From NCBI RefSeq assembly GCF_000024725.1, contig NC_013960.1:310001-374000 (forward strand): a stretch of DNA of 64,000 nt, in the 5' to 3' direction. Below are positions 36,157 through 44,141 of this stretch, in pieces. Source of the stretch: Nitrosococcus halophilus Nc 4 (lineage in GTDB: Bacteria; Pseudomonadota; Gammaproteobacteria; Nitrosococcales; Nitrosococcaceae). The stretch's first letter is position 1. Each line of letters begins with the position of its first letter. A program made the position numbers and the translations under genes. The notes beneath the pieces were generated by a model. That model ran no database searches. It saw only the letters and a program-made list of their open reading frames with translations, and had not been told where the DNA came from.

Positions 36157-37092
36157 TTATGGATTGATGCTATGGGTGTAATACCAAAGGGTGGCGTTAA
36201 AAACCAATGCGCCCAGGATATTGCCGATGGTCACGGGAATCTGATTCCACATCCACCAGTCATAGATGGTGACTTCGGCGCCAGAGAGGATACCCACAGG
36301 GAAAACGAACATATTGACGACGGTGTGCTCAAAGCCTAGGGCAAAGAAAGTGGAAATGGGTAGCCATATCAGCATCACCTTTCCCGGAACGCTACGAGCA
36401 GCTTTGGCAAAGACGGGGCCTAAGCTAACCAACCAGTTACAGAGCACCCCCATTCCCACGGCAGCTAGCCATCCTATGGCTCCATAATCCACATAGGAAG
36501 CCTTTTTTTCCGCTAAATGGGCCAGGGTGGTGAGTACTCCTGAAGGCGCAACAGAGCCACCTTTGGTCAGAGAGAACCAGAGTAACCAGGCAAAGAAAAG
36601 CCCCCCCAGGAGATTCCCCAGCAGGGTCCAGCTCCAGTTACGGACGACTCTCCAGGCTTTAACCCGACCCGCGTACATTCCGATGGGCATGACCGAAAAG
36701 CTTCCAGTGGCCATCTCGAGGCCGAGGGTGGCGAGCATGACATAGCCGACCGGAAAGATGAGGCCGGCGGCCGCGCTAGGCCATCCCTGAGTGACCAATA
36801 AGGCTGAAAGGGCAGTGGCATAGGCCAAAAAGGGCGTGCATAAAAAGCCTCGGATGAGGATGTGGGAGGTAGCAAATTTATCTTTTTTAACCGCATCTTC
36901 GACCAGATCTCGCCCCATCTGTGCGGGGGGGACAGCATCCAACATCACAAAGTCGCTGGATTTTGCGGGGGTCGTCCCAGCGACTGAATGATTAGCTGCC
37001 GGATTACCCTGGGGGTTTGACTTATCAGTTTCGCTCATGGTGTTACTCATGGCGTTATTAGCCTCCTCATTATTTCTAAATTGTGCCGTCAC
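36157..37092 (-). CDS. formate/nitrite transporter family channel (FocA/NirC)
   Basis: 311 residues. An N-terminal hydrophilic stretch of about 60 residues precedes the six-helix FNT core: LSALLVTQGWPSAAAGLIFP, GLEMATGSFSVMPIGMYAGR, NWSWTLLGNLLGGLFFAWLL, GVLCNWLVSLGPVFAKAARS, GFEHTVVNMFVFP (the conserved central His is in FEHTVVNM), IGNILGALVFNATLWYY. FNT channels pass formate, nitrite or hydrosulfide; in an ammonia oxidiser nitrite export would be expected. Monocistronic. Confidence 0.92.
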   Translation of the reverse strand: MTAQFRNNEEANNAMSNTMSETDKSNPQGNPAANHSVAGTTPAKSSDFVMLDAVPPAQMGRDLVEDAVKKDKFATSHILIRGFLCTPFLAYATALSALLVTQGWPSAAAGLIFPVGYVMLATLGLEMATGSFSVMPIGMYAGRVKAWRVVRNWSWTLLGNLLGGLFFAWLLWFSLTKGGSVAPSGVLTTLAHLAEKKASYVDYGAIGWLAAVGMGVLCNWLVSLGPVFAKAARSVPGKVMLIWLPISTFFALGFEHTVVNMFVFPVGILSGAEVTIYDWWMWNQIPVTIGNILGALVFNATLWYYTHSINP

Positions 37093-37600
37093 ATGGACTG
37101 CTCTTTAATATTAATATTGCAGGTTTTTGGTCCCTTTGTGGGCCTAAAATGCTCCTAAAGATGCTGAAAAAATGTTGAAAAGGCGTTGCCATAAGGATGC
37201 ATCTTTAGTCATCAACGAGTGATTTTGCTATGCCGCAGATGTGGTAGCAATCAATGGGGAGTTGCCCAACCTTCCTCACTAGCGCTCGGCGAGAAGGTCT
37301 CGGGCGCTCTCTACTTCAGGCACGCTCGGTGGGATGGCGGACAGATCGACGATGGCTTAATAAGGCAAGCCTGAGAGTGAAACCAAGGCTTGCAGGCCAC
37401 ATCAGCGTCAAATCTTCACAGGAATAAAATATCTGCCATATTTTGGGGGGGTATTTTGCCTCAAGTCAGTGCTTGCAGCAAGCAATGATCTTGAATTGGA
37501 GTTTAGGAGGAACTATTCATTTGCGTCTAAGCGGTCAACTGCTGTTTCTAGGTATATAGGTATATAGGTATTTATCATCAATTAATAAGGAGAATGGGGA
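37093..37600. other. intergenic, no gene recognised; holds an octamer repeat
   Basis: About 500 bp between the FNT gene and the small ORF at 37601. No coding signal. Three octamers AGGTATAT, AGGTATAT, AGGTATTT follow each other at 37550-37573, about 30 bp upstream of the ORF. Confidence 0.5.
37550..37573 (+). repeat. tandem octamer repeat AGGTATAT x3
   Basis: Two perfect and one near-perfect copy of AGGTATAT. AT-rich and close to the start of the small gene at 37601, so it may influence its promoter. Confidence 0.75.
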
Positions 37601-37822
37601 ATGACCAATCGGCATCAAGAAATAGCTGAAAAAGCAGTCGAAGCTTTTAAGGAATTGTTGAGTGAGCAAGCCCGGCAACAGATCAGCGATAGGCAATTCG
37701 ATGAGTTGGCCCTAATAATAAGAGAGGCTCTTTCAGAGGAGTTGGAGAATGCAGTCGAAATTGCGGAGGATATGGTGAAAAGGCTTCGGGCCCAGGTTGA
37801 AAGGCCGGAACTGGAGCTATAG
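37601..37822 (+). CDS. small hypothetical protein, helical and acidic
   Basis: 73 residues, not recognised: [20 protein letters not shown], then [35 protein letters not shown]. Predicted all-helical and acidic. A good ribosome site (AAGGAGAATGGGG) precedes the ATG. It ends 9 bp before a copy of the 28-bp repeat. Likely a genuine gene of unknown function. Confidence 0.7.
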   Translation: MTNRHQEIAEKAVEAFKELLSEQARQQISDRQFDELALIIREALSEELENAVEIAEDMVKRLRAQVERPELEL

Positions 37823-37830
37823 GTCTTTTC

Positions 37831-37858
37831 GGTCGTGTTTTAAATGGGGAGAATTTAG
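37831..37858 (+). repeat. 28-bp dispersed repeat, copy 2
   Basis: Begins GGTCGTGTTTTAAATGGGGA and ends GAATTTAG. Its right end abuts the fragment of an acyl-CoA ligase gene, suggesting that a mobile element end lies here. Confidence 0.85.
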
Positions 37859-37948
37859 CACCGGTAATTTTAAGATAGCCATTTTCATCCATGATGCCTA
37901 AGTCGCCAGAATGCAACCAGCCGGCGGAGTCGATGGTTTTGGTTGTGG
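37859..37948 (-). pseudogene. fragment of an AMP-forming acyl-CoA ligase
   Basis: Minus-strand translation gives [20 protein letters not shown], then ENGYLKITG, the conserved GDLG and YLKITG motif region of acyl-CoA/AMP-dependent ligases. Both sides are missing: upstream it runs into the amino-acid dehydrogenase end, downstream into the 28-bp repeat. About 30 codons remain. Confidence 0.75.
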
Positions 37949-37957
37949 CGGCAGGGA

Positions 37958-39070
37958 TTAAAATAACGACCAGCGCCGCAATCCCATGGTTTTTCTTACC
38001 CGCCGCGAGGCCAGATCAACGGCCGCTTCCCGGGGCAATTTCTGCTGATTTTTAGCTTCTTTGAGCACCGCTTCGGTATTGCGCCGCAACTTCTCTTCAA
38101 TGGCTTGAAAGACCAAACTTTCATTGGCCCCTTGGTATTCCATGGCGGCGCAGATCACCCCCCCGGCATTGGCGATAAAGTCGGGAACGCATAGGACCCC
38201 ATGGGCGTGCAAGTATTTTTCTGCTTCCAGTGTGGCCGGGATATTGGCACCTTCGATGACCAGCTTTGTTTTTAGCCGTTGCACATTATCCTCCCGGATC
38301 ACATCGGGACGGGCCGCTGGAATCCAAATATCACAGGGGATATCGATTATCGACTCCCGCTCTAGTCTTTCTCCTTCCGGATAATCCACAACGCTTTTAC
38401 CCTGCTGCTTGAGTGTCGAGAGGGTCTCCACATTTAAGCCGCCGGGACGGTGAATGGTTCCGTGGGAATCAGCCGCCCCCACCAGGACGGCCCCCTTGTC
38501 GGTGAGAAAACGGGCCGCATGGTATCCCACTGCCCCAAAGCCTTGCACCACTATTCGCGCTCCTGCCAGCTCGAAATCGCAGAATCGGAGCGCCACATCA
38601 ACCACATGACTAATCCCCCAACCGGTGGCGCCTATTTCATCAAGGGGAATGCCGCCTAGTTCCCGGGGCAGCCCCACGACTCGGCCGATTTCATCTTTAA
38701 CCCAGGCCATAGACTCCTCATCCGTGCCCATGTCGGGAGCAAAGATATATTGCTCGGCTTCCCGGAGGGAACAAGCAAAAGCGCGGATGAGGCGCTCTTT
38801 GTCTGATTTTGGCATCTTGGGATCGCCAAAAAGCACGGCCTTACCGCCTCCATGGGGAAGTTCCGCCGCGGCGTTCTTGAGAGTCATGGCGCGGGCTAAG
38901 CGGAAACATTCTTTGGTGCTGACATCCGGGGCTAGGCGGACACCACCGATAGATGGCCCTGTGGCGACATTATCAATGACTAAAATGCCCTTGAGGTCAA
39001 TGGAGGGCTCATAAACATGGATAACTTTTAGCGGCCCGAGTTCGTCAGCAAATTTAAATACATTTTCCAC
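37958..39070 (-). CDS. Glu/Leu/Phe/Val dehydrogenase
   Basis: 370 residues. Dimerisation and substrate domain: [40 protein letters not shown] (the catalytic lysines are in TLKNA and GGGKA), [13 protein letters not shown]. Rossmann domain: [54 protein letters not shown](P)-dependent amino-acid deamination; the substrate among Glu/Leu/Val/Phe cannot be fixed from sequence. Monocistronic. The annotated 3' end is followed directly by foreign scraps. Confidence 0.92.
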   Translation of the reverse strand: MENVFKFADELGPLKVIHVYEPSIDLKGILVIDNVATGPSIGGVRLAPDVSTKECFRLARAMTLKNAAAELPHGGGKAVLFGDPKMPKSDKERLIRAFACSLREAEQYIFAPDMGTDEESMAWVKDEIGRVVGLPRELGGIPLDEIGATGWGISHVVDVALRFCDFELAGARIVVQGFGAVGYHAARFLTDKGAVLVGAADSHGTIHRPGGLNVETLSTLKQQGKSVVDYPEGERLERESIIDIPCDIWIPAARPDVIREDNVQRLKTKLVIEGANIPATLEAEKYLHAHGVLCVPDFIANAGGVICAAMEYQGANESLVFQAIEEKLRRNTEAVLKEAKNQQKLPREAAVDLASRRVRKTMGLRRWSLF

Positions 39071-39164
39071 AGAGTCCTCCTTTGCGGTCAGTTGTTAGAG
39101 ATCCCACAGCGCCCGCCGGGCTGTGGGTAAAGGATATTGAGAATCAGAAGCCAAGCGTCGGAGT

Positions 39165-40586
39165 CCTTGAAGGAGTGCCTGGACGCACGACGCCCCCCCA
39201 GCGAGAGTGCGAAGCTTGCTACGCGGTGAGCGCGAGGGCCACATTACTTTCGTTTCGCCATGAATTCGCGTTTCGCGTAGTTGGCCAGCCCTTGAGTATT
39301 CTTTTGCCATAGGCGACAGTTGTGGCATGATGGCTGCATGGTAACGCAACGGGCCTACAAATTCAGGTTTTACCCTACGCCCACGCAAAAGCGGCAATTG
39401 GCCATTGAATTCGGCCATGCCCGCTATGTGTGGAATTGGGCGTTGGAAAGGCGAACGAAGGCGTATAAAGCGCAGGGCGAGTCGCTGAACACTATCCGTC
39501 TTAGCCGCCAATTGACGGTACTGAAGCAAACGGAATGCCCTTGGCTGAGCGAAGCCACCGCCAGTTGCCATACCCAAAAACTGAGGGACCAAGATAGGGC
39601 GTTTAAAAACTTCTTCGCCGGTCGGGGCAAGTATCCCCGCTTTAAGAGACGCCATCAGACCCAATCGGTACGCTATCAATTGGACCAACGCCATGTGGCG
39701 AAGAATTTCAACGCCGAAAGCAAGTTGTTGAAGCTGCCCAAGCTGGGTACGCTCAAGCTCAAGTGGTCTCAGCGTATGGGGGGCATCCCCAAAATGGTCA
39801 CGGTCAGTAAAGACCCCGCTGGCCGTTATTTTGTCAGCATGGCCTGTGAGGTGGAGATTGCCGCTCTGCCTGCCCGCAAGAACGCTGTTGGGGTGGATGT
39901 GGGGGTTAAGGATGTGGTGGTGACCTCTAGCGGGGATAAGTCCGGCGCGCCTAAATACACTTACCAGTACGCACGGCAATTGAAAAAGGCTCAGCGTCGC
40001 TTGAGCAAAAAGAAGAAAGGATCTCAGCGTCGCCGCCGGCAACAGCAACGGGTGGCCAGAATTCATGCCCGGATAGCGGATAGCCGCCGGGATTTTCTGA
40101 ACCAACAATCCTCGAAGCTGATTAACGAGAACCAAGTAATTTGTCTTGAGGATTTGAATATCAAAGGGATGTTGAGAAATCGCCGCCTGAGTAAAGCCGT
40201 CGCGGATTGCGGGCTGTACGAACTCAGGCGACAAATCGAGTGCAAGGCCAAATGGTATGGCCGCGAGGTATTGATCGTGGACCGTTGGGCGCCCACCAGC
40301 AAGAGGTGCTCTGAGTGCGGGACTATTCAAGAGTCCATGCCGCTCAAAGTTCGCGAGTGGGAATGCCCGGACTGTGGAACGGAGCACGACCGGGATATCA
40401 ACGCGGCCAAAAATGTGTTGAGGTGGGGTACGGCGGGGAGCGCCGAAACCGATAAAGCGCGTGGAGCGGTGAAGACCCCAAGGGCCGTGGCCTAGCCACC
40501 GTCTGAGGACCGCGAGGAAACGCGAATTCTCCAGACTGACAAGGTGAGGATGGACCGAACCGCAGTCAGTCATGGCGAAACTCCAA
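39165..40586 (+). mobile_element. TnpB-only IS200/IS605 (IS1341-type) element, copy 1
   Basis: Boundaries come from comparison with the copy at 53144: shared sequence starts at CCTTGAAGGAGTGCCTGGA and ends at GGCGAAACTCCAA, 1,422 bp in both. No tnpA is inside. The 3' flank starts ATAAGGCTTGCTCACTTTAG and would act as the guide in the omega-RNA. Ends carry no terminal inverted repeat, as expected. Confidence 0.85.
39338..40495 (+). CDS. tnpB: RNA-guided endonuclease TnpB (IS200/IS605 OrfB), copy 1
   Basis: 385 residues, full length. N-terminal HTH/wedge region: AYKFRFYPTPTQKRQLA, then NWALERRTKAY. RuvC residues: D187 in GVDVGVKDVVV, E271 in VICLEDLNIKG, D353 in EHDRDINAAKNV. Zinc ribbon C324/C327/C343/C346 (CSECG, CPDCG). 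All key residues are kept, so it may be active. The start at ATG 39338 is preferred over 39320 because MVTQRAYKFRFYPT is the family N-terminus. It lies between the amino-acid dehydrogenase and dusA. Confidence 0.94.
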   Translation: MVTQRAYKFRFYPTPTQKRQLAIEFGHARYVWNWALERRTKAYKAQGESLNTIRLSRQLTVLKQTECPWLSEATASCHTQKLRDQDRAFKNFFAGRGKYPRFKRRHQTQSVRYQLDQRHVAKNFNAESKLLKLPKLGTLKLKWSQRMGGIPKMVTVSKDPAGRYFVSMACEVEIAALPARKNAVGVDVGVKDVVVTSSGDKSGAPKYTYQYARQLKKAQRRLSKKKKGSQRRRRQQQRVARIHARIADSRRDFLNQQSSKLINENQVICLEDLNIKGMLRNRRLSKAVADCGLYELRRQIECKAKWYGREVLIVDRWAPTSKRCSECGTIQESMPLKVREWECPDCGTEHDRDINAAKNVLRWGTAGSAETDKARGAVKTPRAVA

Positions 40587-40721
40587 ATAAGGCTTGCTCA
40601 CTTTAGGGGGGTTGATAGCCATCCTGGGAGATATATTGCTTGATGTTTTATTTATATTAATCTTAGTCCAATTTAGCTGGAGGCGGAGTGGACAGGGTCG
40701 AAGGATGTTAAACTTGGCGAT

Positions 40722-41744
40722 ATGAAAACGGCTAGCCGTCGCTTTTTTTCCAATACCTTTGCCCCCGCTTATTTATCTCGTAGGGTGTCCATTGCGCCGA
40801 TGATGGAATGGACTGATCGTCATTGCCGTTATTTTCTCCGCCTGATTTCCCATCACGCCTTGCTCTATACCGAGATGGTGACCACGGGAGCGCTTATTCA
40901 TGGGGATCGGGAACGCTTCCTCGCCTATCACCCAACGGAGCATCCCCTGGCTGTGCAATTGGGGGGCAGCAACCCTGAAGAATTGGCCTTTTGTGCCCGT
41001 CTGGCTGAGGACCACGGATTTGATGAGGTCAATCTTAATGTGGGCTGTCCCAGCGACCGGGTGCAGTCCGGACGCTTTGGGGCCTGTCTGATGATGGAGC
41101 CCGAATTGGTTGCCGAGTGCGTTGCGGCCATGGCCCAAACGGTCCAACTTCCGGTAACGGTCAAGACCCGGATTGGGGTTGATGAACAGGATTCCTATGA
41201 GGCTTTGACCCGGTTCATCAATACGGTGTCGCAGGCAGGTTGTCGGACTTTTATCCTCCATGCCCGCAAGGCCTGGCTGCAAGGTCTGAGCCCCAAGGAA
41301 AATCGGGAAAAACCCCCTTTACGTTATGAAGTCGTGCGGGCTATCAAACAGGATTTCCCCCATTTGGAAGTGGTAATCAATGGGGGGATTGCGACCTTGG
41401 AGGAGGCCCAGGAGCAGTTAACATTACTGGATGGAATCATGATCGGCCGGGCGGCCTACCATAACCCTTACCTTCTTGCCCAAGTCGACCGGTATTTCTA
41501 TGGGGATTTTCATCCCTTGCCTACCCGCCATGGGATTATGGAGGCTTTTTTGCCCTATGTGGAGGAACAATTGGCCCAAGGCATTTACTTGAGCCGTATC
41601 ACCCGCCATATTCTGGGGCTGTTCCAGGGCCAGCCGGGGGCACGGGCCTGGCGCCGTTATTTAAGTGAAAATGCTCACCGGCCTGGCGCGGGGATAGAGG
41701 TCATCCGGGAAGCCTTGCGACGGGTGCCGCAAGGCTTTGGATGA
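40722..41744 (+). CDS. dusA: tRNA-dihydrouridine(20/20a) synthase DusA
   Basis: Flavoenzyme reducing uridine 20/20a in tRNA; 340 residues. Blocks: VSIAPMMEWTDRHCRYFLRL, YTEMVTTGALIHGD, EVNLNVGCPSDRVQSGRFGA (catalytic Cys), VTVKTRIGVDEQDSYE, FILHARKAWLQGLSPKENRE, VVINGGIATLEE, DGIMIGRAAYHNP. The HARKAWLQGLSPKENR loop is diagnostic for DusA. Monocistronic; a TnpB element ends 135 bp upstream. Confidence 0.96.
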   Translation: MKTASRRFFSNTFAPAYLSRRVSIAPMMEWTDRHCRYFLRLISHHALLYTEMVTTGALIHGDRERFLAYHPTEHPLAVQLGGSNPEELAFCARLAEDHGFDEVNLNVGCPSDRVQSGRFGACLMMEPELVAECVAAMAQTVQLPVTVKTRIGVDEQDSYEALTRFINTVSQAGCRTFILHARKAWLQGLSPKENREKPPLRYEVVRAIKQDFPHLEVVINGGIATLEEAQEQLTLLDGIMIGRAAYHNPYLLAQVDRYFYGDFHPLPTRHGIMEAFLPYVEEQLAQGIYLSRITRHILGLFQGQPGARAWRRYLSENAHRPGAGIEVIREALRRVPQGFG

Positions 41745-41829
41745 TAAAAATTTGCCTTTTATTCTCCTTATTATTTACTGGTTTACTGGCAAGGGCTTTC
41801 TTGCAGTTTTTCATGCCTAAGTGGATTTT

Positions 41830-43086
41830 TCAATTAAGCTGTATTCGCCGCCCCCATGGCACTTGGGCTTTGCCCTTCACGAGCCAGATGACCGGATAAG
41901 GAGGTTCTACTTCGGGGAATGGGCCTCGGGCATCGGTAAAGTAAAGCAGGGTGTCCGGGTAGAAGCCTGCTTGTTCCACCCAGTCAAAGGGGGGACGAAA
42001 ATTGGTATCACCACCGCCGGGTAAACTCTCTGGCAGTGTCAGCGCCTCCCAGGGTTCATAGATCCAGGGACCTTGTTCACAAAGGTCGGCATCGCAGGCG
42101 TGGAGGGTCACGCGGGCCCGAAGTTGGCCCTTTAGGGCGCTGACCTCGGTAAGAAAGCTCTGTAATTGTTCATCGTGGATGGAGCCGCTGGTATCTAGCA
42201 CAATCACCAACTCTATTTGCTGGGAAGCGAGGCGAGGCAAAATCGCTGAACCTTCGCGGCGAGAGGGCCGGGTAAAGCTGTAATCATTCCGCGCGGCAGC
42301 GCTTAGGTATTGGGCGAGTAATTGCCGCCAAGGGAGTTGGGGTTGCCCTAGGCTGCCAATGAGTCGTTGCAGGGGGGCGCTTAGCTTGCCGGCCTGTAAG
42401 GCTTGTTGGGCAAGGCTCGTGGTCCGCTGTTGCCAGAGGCGGTTGAGTTGTTCCCGCTCCGCTTCGGTTAAGGGCGGAGGTGATGTTGAAGGGGGGGCTT
42501 GGGTGGAGGGAAACAAAAGGTTGCCCTTAGAAGGTTTGTCTGGCTGCTGTGAGCCGTGGATACTCCAACCTTTACTGGCAGTATTGAAATCAACGGGGGT
42601 GTCGGACAGGGAAGGTTCGTTTTCATAGGCATGGTAATCGACGGTTTGCAGTTTTGCTCCGGAGGGAATGAGGGGATAGATTTCTTCGGCGCTGAGGCCA
42701 CGGTAGTCTTGATTAAGTAATACCCCAGGCGGGGGCTGTAGTCCTTCTCGAATCAGTAATTGATTAACCGCATAATCACAGGCCGCATTCCAACGGCCTA
42801 GGTTCCGGCGGCCTCGGCGAGCAAAGTGACATAAAGCGCAGTGGAGGGCCTCGTGGGCCAAAATGAACTGGAGCTGCTCGAAGGAAAGCCATTCCACATA
42901 AGCGGGGTTGTAGTAGATAGCCCGGGCATCAGTGGCGGTGCTGCCACACCATTCGGGGCTTGCTTCCTGTAAGGGGAGATGCAAAATCAAAGCGCCCAGA
43001 AAAGGCCGTTCCACCACCAGGCGCGTCCGAGCGGCGCTGAGCTTAGTGCGGAGTTTGGTTTCTTGGGAACTGCGATTATCGTTCAT
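41830..43086 (-). CDS. DUF2201 family protein: zinc-metallopeptidase-like domain plus VWA-like domain
   Basis: 418 residues. The N-terminal part has an HEALHCALCH zinc motif at about residues 95-104, with AACDYAVNQLLI, the putative metallopeptidase domain. A Pro/Ser-rich linker follows, then a VWA-like C-terminal domain with the metal-binding DTSGSIHDEQL and GGGDTNFRPPFDW. The start overlaps the MoxR-type ATPase gene by 11 bp, and such pairs are widespread. The function is unknown; the layout suggests a chaperone-like ATPase working with a metal-binding adaptor. Confidence 0.88.
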   Translation of the reverse strand: MNDNRSSQETKLRTKLSAARTRLVVERPFLGALILHLPLQEASPEWCGSTATDARAIYYNPAYVEWLSFEQLQFILAHEALHCALCHFARRGRRNLGRWNAACDYAVNQLLIREGLQPPPGVLLNQDYRGLSAEEIYPLIPSGAKLQTVDYHAYENEPSLSDTPVDFNTASKGWSIHGSQQPDKPSKGNLLFPSTQAPPSTSPPPLTEAEREQLNRLWQQRTTSLAQQALQAGKLSAPLQRLIGSLGQPQLPWRQLLAQYLSAAARNDYSFTRPSRREGSAILPRLASQQIELVIVLDTSGSIHDEQLQSFLTEVSALKGQLRARVTLHACDADLCEQGPWIYEPWEALTLPESLPGGGDTNFRPPFDWVEQAGFYPDTLLYFTDARGPFPEVEPPYPVIWLVKGKAQVPWGRRIQLN

Positions 43087-44122
43087 AGAGCATCAGATCG
43101 GAGACCTGTCGCGCCCATTTAGTAAATCCAGGATGAGCCAAGAGGGGGCGGCCAATGGTCCGGAACATTTCAGTGACCAGCATCACCCCCATCTCCCGTT
43201 CCGGCAGCCGGGTGGCATAATCCAGAATATGCCCATAGATACGGTGTGCCTCGTGGGTCTCCATCGCATCCACCGCCCGCCGCACCAGGGTTGCGGCAAC
43301 TCCATATTGGAGATCCAGCTCCTCCGGGATGGCAACTTCCTCTCCCCGTAATATGGCTTCTACATCGGGCATTCGCGCCATGTTGTCAATAAAAGTCTTG
43401 AATTCCAGGCCGGCCTTAGGACCCACACAGGCTTGCAGAGCCTCCAGCAACAATTCTGGAGCATCAGCAAATTTTTGTAAGGCCCGATGAGCATATTCCC
43501 AGGAGCGAGGAGTAGGGAAGGCGAGGGGAGTTTGATTAGGTTCGATCTCGAACAGCAATTCAGGCCGGTACAGTAAAAAACCAATCAAGCGCTGGTCGAT
43601 ACCCTGATGACTGGCCCAGGTGACCCAATCTCCCAAATGGGGTTCGATTTCATAGTGAGTAAAGCGATTAGCGAGGGGGGCAGGTAAAGCATACGTAATG
43701 CCTCGATCCCCATGGCGATTGCCCGCCGCCACAATAGCCCAGCCCTCTGGTACAGTATATTCTCCCAAATGACGATCGAGAATGAGTTGGTAAGCCGCGG
43801 CGGAAACCGTAGGGGGCGCTGAGGTTAATTCATCCAGGAACAGAATCCCTTCAGGTCCATGGCGTCTTTGGTTGGGCAGCATAGCGGGGATTGCCCATTC
43901 CACCCACTGATCAACTCGGAAGGGGATGCCCCGCAGGTCTGTCGGTTCTAGCTGCGATAAGCGGAGATCAATAAGCGGAACGTCAAAACTCTCCGCGACC
44001 TGGGAAAGGATCTGGGATTTACCCACCCCCGGTGGTCCCCAGAGCATAACGGGGGTATGTTGGCCGCAGCGGACCGCAGCGAATTCTCGCTTGAGGATAG
44101 CGGTAATATGTGAAGGACGCAT
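43076..44122 (-). CDS. MoxR-type AAA ATPase
   Basis: 348 residues. Walker A LWGPPGVGKSQIL, DLRLSQLEPTDLRGIP, Walker B GILFLDELTSAPPTVSAAAY, sensor region VAAGNRHGDRG, arginine finger region LANRFTHYEIE. Belongs to the MoxR branch that usually pairs with VWA proteins, as here. Probably remodels or inserts cofactors into a protein partner, which cannot be identified. Confidence 0.92.
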   Translation of the reverse strand: MRPSHITAILKREFAAVRCGQHTPVMLWGPPGVGKSQILSQVAESFDVPLIDLRLSQLEPTDLRGIPFRVDQWVEWAIPAMLPNQRRHGPEGILFLDELTSAPPTVSAAAYQLILDRHLGEYTVPEGWAIVAAGNRHGDRGITYALPAPLANRFTHYEIEPHLGDWVTWASHQGIDQRLIGFLLYRPELLFEIEPNQTPLAFPTPRSWEYAHRALQKFADAPELLLEALQACVGPKAGLEFKTFIDNMARMPDVEAILRGEEVAIPEELDLQYGVAATLVRRAVDAMETHEAHRIYGHILDYATRLPEREMGVMLVTEMFRTIGRPLLAHPGFTKWARQVSDLMLYER

Positions 44123-44141
44123 AGGGAATCCTAAGGGTTGC

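Noticed and set aside
37550-37573. Octamer tandem repeat as the start of a CRISPR array
   Set aside because: Units are contiguous without spacers and only three in number. No CRISPR array was seen anywhere in the window.
39095-40573. 492-codon ORF antisense to TnpB copy 1 (and a 470-codon one at 53140-54552)
   Set aside because: It mirrors the tnpB coding strand exactly and is conserved only because tnpB is; no domain is recognisable and codon-level constraint clearly belongs to TnpB.
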